Origin: Aquarana catesbeiana
Lineage: Eukaryota > Chordata > Amphibia > Anura > Ranidae
DNA: 64,000 nucleotides
Assembly: GCF_042186555.1 (NCBI RefSeq)
Contig: NC_133328.1
Span: 497,453,106 to 497,517,105, forward strand
Direction of reading: 5' to 3'
Each line of letters starts with the position of its first letter. Positions within the stretch are counted from its first letter, which is position 1. The notes beneath the pieces were generated by a model that did not search any database, was not told the origin of the DNA, and saw nothing but the letters and a program-made list of their open reading frames with translations. A program made the translations under genes and the position numbers. Shown here one piece after another: positions 55,231-64,000 of the stretch.

Positions 55231-56275
55231 TTTTTTTTTTAGCAGAGAATCTAGAGAATAAAATGGCGATTGTTGCAATATTTTATGTCACGCGGTATTT
55301 GTGCAGCGGTGTTTTAAACGCAACTTTTTGGGAAAAGGGACACTGAATTTTAAAAAAACTAAACAGTGAAGTTAGCCTAATTTTATTGTATAATGTGACA
55401 GATGATGTTACGCCGAGTAACTAGATACCAAACATGTCACACTTTAGAATTGCATGCACTTGTGGAATGGCGACAAACTACGGTACCTAAGAATTTCCAT
55501 AGGCGACGCTTTAATATTTTTTTTTTTTTTTTTTACGGTTACCAGATTAGAGTTACAGAGGAGGTCTAGTGCTGAATTATTGCTCTCGCTCTGACGATCG
55601 CGGAGATACCTCACGTGTGATTTGAACACCATTTACATATGCGGGCACGACTTCCGTATGCGTTTTCTTTGCTGCTTGGGGACGGGGGCGCTTTAAAAAA
55701 TGTTTTTTTTTTTTTTCTTATTTATTTTATTTATTTTTATATTAGTAAATTGTGTTTTAAAAAAATTGTTTTATCACTTTTATTGCTGTCACAAGGAATG
55801 TAAACATCCCTTGTGACAGTAATAGGTGGTGACAGGTACTCTTTATGGAGGGATCCCTCCTTTGCACTTCAAAGTATTCAGATCGCCATTTTCAGCGATT
55901 CTGAATACTGTATATTTTTTTTAAACCGGCGCCATTGGCAGCCGAGTAAACAGGAAGTGACATCATGACGTCGCTTCTGTGTTTACAATCAGGAGACTGG
56001 AACAAAGCCTTTCCCGGCTTTGTGCCAGTCTATCCCTAGCTGCCGGAAAAGAGGCAGATCGATGATCGGGACTCCCGGTTGGACGGGAGCTCGTTCAGAG
56101 CGGCGGGTGGCGGGACGTCCCGCTCCTCCGGAATAACAGCCAAGCGGCTTTTAGCCGCATCGCTTGTTATCCCTGGAAAGCCGATCGCCCGCTCTACAAA
56201 ACAGGCATCATCCCGGGATAACCCCCGAAAGCCGAGGCTGCACATCTGCGTACGCTCGGCGGGAAGGGGTTTCTA
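55074..56275. mobile_element. Interspersed repeat, about 1.2 kb
   Basis: Begins AACCATTTCATGACTAAGCC and includes GAGAATAAAATGGCGATTG, GTTACGCCGAGTAACTAGAT, TTACAGAGGAGGTCTAG and CATATGCGGGC. I recognise this order as an abundant frog element. No coding region. A (TA)n tract (55173-55225) has expanded within it. The right end is uncertain. Confidence 0.55.
55173..55225. repeat. (TA)n microsatellite
   Basis: About 25 TA units inside the repeat. Confidence 0.95.
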
Positions 56276-56673
56276 GAACAGAAAAAAAGGTATTTGCGGC
56301 ATTTTTTTTTTAACACAGCACACTACAACTTACAGTATGTTTGTTGTGATGTGCTACAGATTGGGTGCGATGTGGGCTGCTATAGGTGTGCATTGATATG
56401 TCGTTTTTTTTCCAGGGTATTTAAAGTTAAACTTTAGTCAGAAAATGAAGTCCTGCTAGATCACTTCATGCTGGTCCCTTTTGCAGCTATAGCTACTGTA
56501 TGTAAAAAATGTAAAATGAGTGCCTGTACTCTGTTGCTGACCGCCTTCCGCATATATACTGCGTACCCGTACGCTGGTCTGTGCATGTGGTACTGCGGGC
56601 GCGAGTTCGCCCACGGGTCCAGCGGACTCGACGTCCACCGGCCACCTGCAGTCACGAGAAAGAGAGCCAGAAC

Positions 56674-56773
56674 GGGGATCTGTCAATGTAAACAAACAGA
56701 TCCCCTTTCTAACGGGAGAAGAGAGAGATCAACTGTTCCTAGTGATCAGGAACAGCGATCTCTCTCTTCTCCC
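56674..56773. repeat. Two hairpins in TTAA element copy 3
   Basis: GGGGATCTGT (56674-56683) pairs with 56696-56705. GGGAGAAGAGAGAGATC (56714-56730) pairs perfectly with 56757-56773, and CTGTTCCT/AGGAACAG pairs inside it. Confidence 0.92.
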
Positions 56774-56813
56774 AGGCAGCCCATCCCCCATACAGTTAAA
56801 AACACCTCCCAGG

Positions 56814-57440
56814 GGCTCGGGGAACAAGGCCCCCCCCAACTTGCTGGAGGGGATGTAATGCCCTGGGGACCTTTGCGCATCTGTGGTGGGAATGTACAAA
56901 GATACAACCTTACTGGGGTAGAATTATAGCAGCAATCCACCAAATAATGGGAGAACGGATTTAGAATGATCCCTGGGAATGTCTGTGTTCACGATATGTG
57001 CCCAATACAAGAATACCTTAGTCCCATACCTTCTAAATGCAGCTAAAGGTCTGATCCCGAGCTTATGGAGAACCCAAGAAGCGCCTAATATGAAGGAGTT
57101 GGTAGTAAAAGTGGAAATGGTGAGAGCCATAGAGGAAACAATCCATACAGTAGAGGATTCATTAGAGATATATTGGAACATATGGGGAAAATGGATGGAC
57201 TTTAAAAAAATCAGAGGGTTGGAGGGATTTGATAGAGTTTTAGGGGCCCAGGGGGAGGGGGAGGAGAGGGGGGTTTCCTTTTTTTATTTTTTGGAGGGTG
57301 GGGGGAATAGAGAAAATAACTGTATATTGTAAGCAATGTATTCAATAAGGAATGTTGACATAGCAAAGTGCTTTATTTTAATATGTATTTGTGTATCTTT
57401 GTTTACATAATAAAAGAGAATAATAAAAAAAAAAAAAAAA
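56814..57440 (+). mobile_element. 5'-truncated L1-type LINE with duplication
   Basis: Inserted between AACACCTCCCAGGG (56800-56813) and AAAACCTCCCAGGG (ending 57452), with AATAAAAGAG and a poly(A) tail at 57424-57440. Only the last approximately 630 bp of the LINE are present. Confidence 0.88.
56850..57235 (+). pseudogene. L1-type ORF2 C-terminus
   Basis: Frames are broken near 56930, then 56979 onward reads LVPYLLNAAKGLIPSLWRTQ and later EIYWNIWGKWMDFKKIRG, which corresponds to the end of L1-clade ORF2 (the segment after the zinc knuckle). CTTTGCGCATCTGTGGTGGG just upstream encodes LCASVVG or, in another frame, the expected LRICGG-type text, so an indel separates the two blocks. Too short to act. 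Confidence 0.72.
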
Positions 57441-57751
57441 ACCTCCCAGGGAACACAGTTAACCCCTTGATCGCCCCCTAGTGTTAACCCCTTCCCTGCC
57501 AATGCCATTTATACAGTGATCAGTGCTTTTTTTTTTTTTTCTTTTGTAGCACTGATCACTTTATTTGCGTTACTGGTCCCCAAAAAGTGTCACTTAGGGT
57601 CAGATTTGTCTGCCGCAGTGTCGCAGTCCCGTTAAAAATCGTAGATCGCCGCCATTACCAGTAAAAACAAAAAAAAATTAAAAGTCCCTAAATCTTTCCC
57701 CTATTTTGTACATGCTATAAGTTTTGCGCAAACCAATCAATATATGCTTAT

Positions 57752-57754
<3 letters not shown>

Positions 57755-57787
<33 letters not shown>
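57755..57787. repeat. (TTTA)n microsatellite
   Basis: About eight TTTA units within the AT-rich half of the TTAA element. Confidence 0.9.
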
Positions 57788-57788
<1 letters not shown>

Positions 57789-57965
57789 TATATTTTTTTT
57801 TTTTACGTATTGGCCTAAACTGATGAATACATTTTGTTTTTTTATGTATATTTTTTTGCATATGTATTCTAGCAGAAAGTAAAAAATAATTTTTTTTTTT
57901 CACATTTTTTCAAAATTGTCGCTGTTTTTTGGGTAAAGCACACAAAATTAAAATCACAGATCTCT

Positions 57966-58836
57966 CACATTTATATTAATTTCTATCCTGCCATTAGAGG
58001 TTCTCAGAGCTAGGTGGGCGCAAGATATACCAGACTTAGATGTGGAGGATTGGAGAGGTGTGTGGGGTTTTCCTCTGCGATCTTTGATATCTTTGGGAGA
58101 TCGCATGATCCAATACAAACTGGTACATAGAGCATATATTACGCCAAACAGACTTAAAAAGATAAATCCTCTGCATTCTTCAGAGTGTTGGCGATGTGGA
58201 GCAATTCAGGAGGATTTTACACATATCTTTTGGACTTGCCCATATATAGTTATTTTTTGGGTGGAAGCGGTGGATTTATTGAACTCTATCACTTCTGCCC
58301 CTCTACCGGTCTCAATGCCTGTTTGTCTATTGGGTTTGATAGAGACTATTTTTCAACAGTGTCTGAGCGGGTGTTTGCCAAAATAGCATTATTTTACGCA
58401 AGAAAAGCTATTGCGTGGCACTGGAAGAAACCTCGTCCCCCCACGCTCTCATATTGGAAGCAATTGGTAAATAATAACCTTCCATTGTATAGAGATACCT
58501 GTATGAATAGGGGTTGCCCTAGTAAGTACGATAAAGTGTGGGCAAAGTGGCTGGACAAGCCGTATACAGTATAGAACGCCCAATGGGAGCTATTGCGTTC
58601 CCAAATGAGAAATATTTGGGGCTATTGGCGAAAGAAGGAATTAATGCATACTTTAATTTTTTTTTTATTTATATTTTTTTTATTTTTCTTCCCTTTTGGA
58701 TTATTAATCCTTATATCAGATTTTGGAAATTGTATTATTATATCTTTGGTTCAATGTGTATGATGGTTTTTTGTGTCTTTTTATGTTTTGTTTGTAATTA
58801 TGAAATGTAATAAAAAGATTTATAAAAAAAAAAAAA
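57966..58836 (+). mobile_element. Second 5'-truncated L1 in the same TTAA element
   Basis: The host text ..AAAATCACAGA before it and ACACAGAGGTGATC after the A tail indicate a duplication of about CACAGA. The 3' side has AATAAAAAG and poly(A) (58820-58836). Confidence 0.82.
57995..58573 (+). pseudogene. L1-type ORF2 C-terminal fragment
   Basis: Frame 58042-58386 gives MEDWRGVWGFPLRSLISLGD, then RMIQYKLVHRAYITPNRL and the knuckle CWRCGAIQEDFTHIFWTC. A frameshift around 58370 moves the remainder to another frame, which reads KIALFYARKAIAWHWKKPRP and YRDTCMNRGCPSKYDKVW. These blocks correspond one-to-one with the LINE at 138-1710 (RDRLIQFKLLHMIYYTPARL; FYVRKAIICYWKR; YLSRGCPTKFEKAW), at clearly lower identity. 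It represents a different L1 subfamily. One indel; no RT core. Confidence 0.87.
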
Positions 58837-59150
58837 AAACACAGAGGTGATCAAATACTACCAAAAGAAAGCTCTATTTGTGGGAAAAAAAGGACATCAA
58901 TTTTGTTTGGGTACAACATTGCATGACTGCGCAATTGTCAGTTAAAGCGACGCAGTGCCGTATCGCAAAAATGACCTGGTCAGGAAGGGGATAAATCCTT
59001 CTGGGGCTGAAGTGGTTAAAATTCAGTAATACTCAGTCTCACCCTGCTCTGGAAATTCTCAGTTGCTCTATATTTATTTGCCAATGAGCTGAAAATGTAC
59101 AGGCCGATCTGCTGACAAAGAAAGCAATAGTCATACATGGTTTGTGCAAC

Positions 59151-59861
59151 ATAACTTTAGAGCTTTTTCTGGTGGTTGACTAACATCATCACAGTTTTTT
59201 TTTCATTCTTTCCCTATTACCTGTGCAGCTGTTGTCCTTAAAAAAAAATACTTATACTCAGCAAATCCTAATCCACTGCACGTCCAGTCCCTCTTTTAAC
59301 CTCAATGGTCTGTCTCATCTGGATTTTTTTTTGCACCCAGCCACCTGATGACACAATGCTACGCATGTGCTGTGTACTGGACATGTCCCAGCACAAGAGC
59401 AGTGTGCTGAAGGTTTCCCCAAAGTCTCCTGCCATGCGTGACGCAAGTATCCCAGTAGGCTTTGGACAGGGATGGGGAAACGCCATTCTCGCTTAGGTGA
59501 GAAATGCTAGCAGTGCAGAGCTAAGTCTGGCAAGAGAAGTATTTAATATAGTAGAAAATATTTGTAGTATTTCCTTGAGGTGGTGAATAGTCAGTGCACT
59601 GGCTTATAGTGTCCTCTTAGCACCCGAGCAAATATGTAGATAAAAGAAAGCCAGCAGATCGATCTTCCTCAATAAATAAACATATTAATTCAGGCGTGGT
59701 ACAAACTAATACAGGGCTTATACTTTTGGGCATGTAGCTTTAAATATATTATTATATATATATCTATATATATATATAATTTTTTTTTTTAATATGGCTA
59801 TCCATACAAAATAAGTATTTTGGGGAATTTATTTTTCTCCTCAAAGTAAGTATGTAAAGAG
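59151..59861. other. No gene recognised
   Basis: No exon supported. A short TA-rich tract lies at 59748-59780. Confidence 0.45.
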
Positions 59862-60230
59862 CTTAAAGTGCAAGTTCACCTTTTCACTAAAAAGTAAAAG
59901 GTAAGCCAATAACCTCTGCCTACCCAACCCCGCTGCACTTACCTTTGTGGGAAATTAGCTGTCACTGCCCATGCAGCCGGTGCACTGTGACTACTTTGAC
60001 CAATTGGAATCACTCTGATTATCTTGGAAGCTCTAAGGAAAGATGGAAGAAGAGTGGGGCTTTCAAATTCCTAGACTGCTCCACCAGCTGCATGGGCATT
60101 GTCAGCCACCCATGAAGGTAAATGCAGCAGGGACTGGGGGGGGGATGTGTGGGGTGTTATTTTTACCTTTCAGGGTGTTGGTGTCACCTTTTACATTTTA
60201 GGGGGGGGGGGTGAAGGTCCTGCATGAAAC
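59862..60230. mobile_element. Decayed MITE, relative of 5878-6338
   Basis: Left end TTAAAGTGCAAGTTCACCTT is typical. The right side GTGTCACCTTTTACATTTTA with a G-run is degraded. Confidence 0.5.
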
Positions 60231-61340
60231 ATTTCTTTTTCTTTTGCAGTCTGCAGCCAGTTATGATTTTTCCATAGGTAACAGCTCTAGGACAAACAAG
60301 GACGATTAGTGACTTTTCTCATGAATACAATTCAGTTTCAGCCTAGATTGCATTTTAGTTGGGTGGAGTTGTCATCTAAAAACTTTACTAGATACCCAGC
60401 TTTCTCCCACAATACTAGAAAAATGTGAGAACATTTTCTCCATGACCATACTCATATAGCATGTAACCTCAGTATACATTGTTACTTTGGAAACAAGTCC
60501 GTAAATGTGGCTTCAAAGCTCTGTTAAAGTGTGAGTCAGTTACATAATTGTAAACTGTAATTACACTTTATTTCTACATTCTAGGTGTGTAAATTCATTG
60601 CAAAATGGACTTTTTTCACAAGTCACTTTTTTTTTCTTAAAAAGCACATTGCCATGGTAGCTACTACTATTGTATTTAAGGTTATATTATTTTTCCACAA
60701 CATGACATACATAATGTGGAGTTTGTTTGGCTTGTTCGCTTAATGCTTTATTGCAGACGGACCAGTGTTTTTTCTTCTGTAATTTATGATTATTAGAATT
60801 TTACAAAACAGAAAACTAGTTAATAAGAAACAAAAAGAATATCTAAGTCAGTTGAAAATATTGTCTTATTGTGTTTTACACAATGGTTGAAAAGATGCAT
60901 GGATGAAGGTCGCTAACCCATGTTCTGAATTGACTCTCTCAATGCTTAAAATGTAGGGTAGTATAAGGCACCTAGTATGTAAGAAGCAGTCAAAACAGTT
61001 TTTACCTTCTGCCACCAACCTCACCACAAGCATTCTCTTGTCCAGTTCCTGTATCCATTCAGCTATGGTTGGATGGTTTGGTTGGTTGGGGATTCTAGCA
61101 AATTTTAGTTATGAAAGTCATGCCTTATGCTGTGCAGTAGAGACTGAAATTGTAGGTGCAAAGAGTTTTGAGAGGTTCAATTGGATGAAAACCCCAATGA
61201 TTTTTAAACGAATGCGAGCATATTCAGAAAGAAAGCTCAGCTTGCATTTTGGCTTAATTGTAAGGCAAAAGAGACATGTTAGGTATTTCTCCTTTGGAAA
61301 AGTTCACTTTAAAATGACCAAATAAGATCCTTCAAATTGA
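60231..61340. other. No gene recognised
   Basis: AT-rich without recognisable elements. A 95-aa forward frame at 61038-61325 has no known motif. Confidence 0.4.
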
Positions 61341-61640
61341 TTAAGGACTAATGGGATGTGTGTGTGTGTGTGTGTGTGAATCATCTACCAACAGAGACAG
61401 TTTGTTCACCCATATGTATAGCTTTTTATATTGGGGTTGTTGTGGATGGCATTGGCTAGGTTTTCTACACCAATGATATAGGGTTGGGAGGGGACATCCT
61501 TGCATGGTTCCACTATGTATTGGAAATTTGTCAGAGTGCTCCATTTATTTATACACATGCAATAGGGGGTTATAATAGAGACCCAGGATTTTATGGAGTA
61601 GTGTGGGACCTAGGCAGATTTGGAGGGCTGCTTTTATGAT
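61341..61640 (-). pseudogene. L1-type RT core fragment
   Basis: In reverse, 61544-61341 reads SDKFPIHSGTMQGCPLPTLY and later KLSLLVDDS, matching the RT palm motifs of L1-clade ORF2 (GTRQGCPLSPLLF and ADD) in decayed form: the catalytic box is VDD rather than ADD. Upstream (to about 61640) INGAL is in phase after stop codons. It ends at a (TG)n run (61357-61378), so the following domain is lost. In sequence order it cannot join the C-terminal fragment at 62560-62945, which lies on its 5' side. Confidence 0.72.
61357..61378. repeat. (TG)n microsatellite
   Basis: Eleven TG units at the broken end of the RT fragment. Confidence 0.95.
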
Positions 61641-62220
61641 GTATTCTAGATAGCGAAATGTATGATTCAGGGAGGGATGGGAAGCGGCTGGGTGGGGAGG
61701 TGTGTTTTTGTGTGTTGGGTATGAAGAACTATAGATTCCCTGCTTGTAACAGAAGGGTGGAGAACACTTTTAACTAAATCAATAAAAGATCAATAATGGG
61801 AACAAAATGTGGATATCATCAAACTAGAGTTAAACATAGTCCAGGTTCAACTGAGGGAACAAACCAATAGGAACCTAAGTAATAGCTTAAAGTTAAAGTC
61901 AGAAAGGGGGGGGGGAGCCTCCGCATCAAACAAGGGTAAAGATGGCCCTAGAGTAGTAGAATTGTGTATGAAAATGTTTGTTTTTGGAGCATTGGTTTGA
62001 TTTTCTTATTGCTGGTGGTATTCTAATAATGAAACCTGTTTAATACATCTGGGATTAGATTTTAATAGAGAATATGAAAACAAATTGGCTTTTGAATTTA
62101 ATGATGGCTATAAAGAATGTTCCAAGAATGTTCTGACGGTGCCACCAATGGGACAACTCACTCACTGTGACAATAAGTAACAGGAAATTAAGTGGATGAA
62201 AATTGCCCCAACAGGACCTA
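61641..62220. other. No gene recognised
   Basis: Repeat-poor by eye; possible decayed relative of the hairpin repeat of 51400 near 62160-62220. Confidence 0.4.
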
Positions 62221-62229
62221 ATGGGTCCT

Positions 62230-62945
62230 AACTCTAGTCAAAAAGGTGACATGTACAGGACTCAAATAATAAGGAATGCCAGTCTAGGGCTGAAAAAACT
62301 GTTCGGTGTTCCATAAACTAGGTGCCAACCATCAGAAATGCTATTGATGCTGTAACTGGGGCCTAGTGATCCATCAAAAGGAAGGAAAAAAGAGAGGGAC
62401 GATAAGGTGGCAAGGTGGGTGTGGGAAGGAAGGTCAGTGGGTGGTGATGTGAGCAACTCAATGACCAATTTGAATAAACTAGCATTTAAACAGGGATAAT
62501 CACATGGTCAGTAACAAGTGGTCAAAGTCCTTAGCTAGGTAGTGTTTGATCCAGGAGGGCCAGACCCATTAAAACATATGCATCTTATCAATGAGATTTA
62601 CTGACATCTTTTCATTTAAGAGAATCCATGCCATTTTACTCTCCACTTGTGCCTCCCATGAGGTGGGGGAACACCAAGCTTTAGCAGGGACTTGTTTTAC
62701 TGCTGTGAAAAGTAACGTAAGAAGGCAAAAATAGGGTTTCCTATAATTCCCAGGTTTCATGTTTATTAGGGCATATTTAGGGTTTTTCTGGATACCTCTT
62801 CGCAGAAGGGTGTAAATCATCTGGTATATCCCACCCAAAAATGTAACGTGAGCACAAGTCCACCATATACAAAGAAGACTGAGGTTGTAACCTGTTAGGG
62901 GTTTTAAACATTTCCTACTTAATTTCAAAAAAGTTTTGACTTTAG
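62230..62945 (-). pseudogene. L1-type ORF2 C-terminal fragment, reverse
   Basis: Reverse frame 62928-62569 includes LLCIWWTCAHVTFLGGIYQM, IQKNPKYALINMKPGNYRKP and AKAWCSPTSWEAQVESKMAW, the IWWTC-type end of an L1/Tx1 ORF2 protein and its tail. The zinc knuckle is only half preserved (the second Cys in WWTC). The end after NLIDKMHMF is shifted. A pyrimidine-rich 3' segment follows to about 62230. It belongs to a subfamily distinct from the three forward LINE fragments, whose tail reads YLSRGCP instead. Confidence 0.72.
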
Positions 62946-64000
62946 ATGTAAAGATATATTTAAAAACATATTTGGTGTAATGATACCAGTTATTAGCAAT
63001 AGTTGTTTTAGCTGTTAGGGCAGGGTGTAAATCAAATAATTTGTTCTGACATCCTGAAAACTATTTTCTTATTTGTCAGAAGACTATGTACAAATGAACA
63101 CCAAACTTATTATATTCTAGAACATTTTACTGCAGGCTTTCATTGGAGTCTTTATTTCATTTAGTACACTGTAAGATGTTGATTAATCAGTTGGTTTAAA
63201 GCACATGACGAAGAGAAGTTAAGATGCTGTATGAAAGTGTAATGCAGCATCCTCTTTAAAAAACAATTTCCTTCTGTTAGAGCTATATTGCCACGTTGAA
63301 ATAGAACATGTGAAATAGTGTTGGGCCCTTCCAAGCTTAAAAGAATTATGGTCAGCACTGCTTTTTTAACTATGCTTTTGATTAAATCAGTATGTGTGAT
63401 ACTTCAAAAGACTTCTGCATGAGCATATGCAAATGATATCTTCCCCTTTCAATAAGCAAAATAAAATTAAAAATGTTAACAGAAACGTAATACTCGACAG
63501 TCCCAGTGCATGCACCAAAAACTATTGAAACCAAAAACTGCCTAAATGCATATAATATTGGTAGTGATAAATTGCACTCAGTGTTTTAAGTTTCCCTTTG
63601 TGTGTAGTCCCTCCATAGCTATGTATTTATCATGTAATAGATTATGCTGTTACAACTTTTCAAGGTATTTTCCCATTTGGTACACAGGCTGTTTACCCTG
63701 GCTACTTTGATTGCTGGCGGTTTTTCATGTTCTGTTACTCTAACCAAATTAAAGCTGCCAATTTAAGTTAAAGGGAGGCAATAAGAAGATAACAACATAA
63801 CACGATTTTTAGAATATTTTATTAAATTCTTTGTATGTGAATAAAGAAGGATTAAACTGGAAGTGAATTTTTAAAATTGATACATACTGTTTGTAAAGCA
63901 GCTGGCTTGTAATCATCCATTTATTTATTGCTAAGGCCCTTTGTGCATTGACTGAAAATAATGCTGCGGTTACTACTGTAACTGGCAACTCAGACCAACA
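62946..64000. other. No gene recognised
   Basis: AT-rich sequence to the window end with no supported exon or repeat boundary. Confidence 0.45.

Larger units (their letters stand above)
56534..59015. mobile_element. piggyBac-like element, copy 3, with two L1 insertions
   Basis: The right end GAAGTGG followed by TTAA (59016-59019) is intact; the left end has lost its first bases. After removal of the LINEs (56814-57440 and about 57966-58836) about 1 kb remains, matching copy 1 in reverse. GC-rich hairpins lie at 56674-56705 and 56714-56773. Confidence 0.8.
56421..59150. mobile_element. TIR MITE split by a TTAA element
   Basis: 56421-56533 and 59016-59150 join to give the sequence order of 3492-3680 (TAGTCAGAAAAT..CCTGCTAGATCACTTC, then CACCCTGCTCTG..CTCAGTTGCTCT). 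The right end beyond 59150 is lost. Confidence 0.75.

Overview
This window looks like amphibian, most likely ranid-type frog, nuclear DNA from an intergenic region or a very long intron. That assignment is an inference from repeat families I recognise: short elements whose ends read like 'TGCCGCGTACACAC', TTAA-flanked elements of about 0.8-1 kb, Tc1-like transposons, Tx1/L1-type LINE 3' ends and Penelope-like elements. I recognise no host protein-coding exon, rRNA, tRNA or other conserved RNA gene. Nearly every long open frame is either a decayed transposon gene or a by-product of low-complexity sequence.

Left part (1-13 kb): a repeat end with a perfect hairpin, a broken L1 ORF2 3' end (138-1710), a TTAA-flanked piggyBac-like non-autonomous element (1736-2692), a TAA-flanked Harbinger-like MITE (3984-4399), an hAT MITE with an 8-bp duplication (4963-5302), a small long-TIR MITE (6812-7014), another MITE (8955-9387), and a decayed Tc1-type transposase in reverse (9820-10330). 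Middle-left (13-28 kb): a 31-bp minisatellite, a fold-back element with 190-bp arms (14298-14745), a second minisatellite split by a Penelope-like insertion (16545-17149), several (TA)n tracts, and more MITEs.

Central highlight (28450-33040): one Tc1-like transposon opened by four later insertions (a TA-flanked MITE, an L1, a Penelope-like element and a Harbinger-like MITE). Each boundary can be read from target-site duplications. A second Tc1-like transposon lies in reverse at 40647-42264.

Right highlight (43491-49852): an hAT element with an 8-bp duplication carries a 5.55-kb Penelope-like retroelement (44139-49693). That insertion has a 15-bp duplication, two nearly identical 1671-bp LTR-like direct repeats, a hammerhead-like motif in each repeat, an ORF for an N-terminal protein, and a reverse-transcriptase frame that stops just after the ADKG motif. 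It is therefore a recent, internally deleted, probably non-autonomous copy.

Further right (50-64 kb): two more TTAA elements, one of which (56534-59015) contains two separate L1 insertions and itself sits in a repeat whose uninterrupted relative is present at 3492-3899. Two reverse-strand L1 pieces lie near 61-63 kb. The genes here do not cooperate in a cellular pathway. The biology of the window is layered transposition, so relative ages can be read from the nesting.
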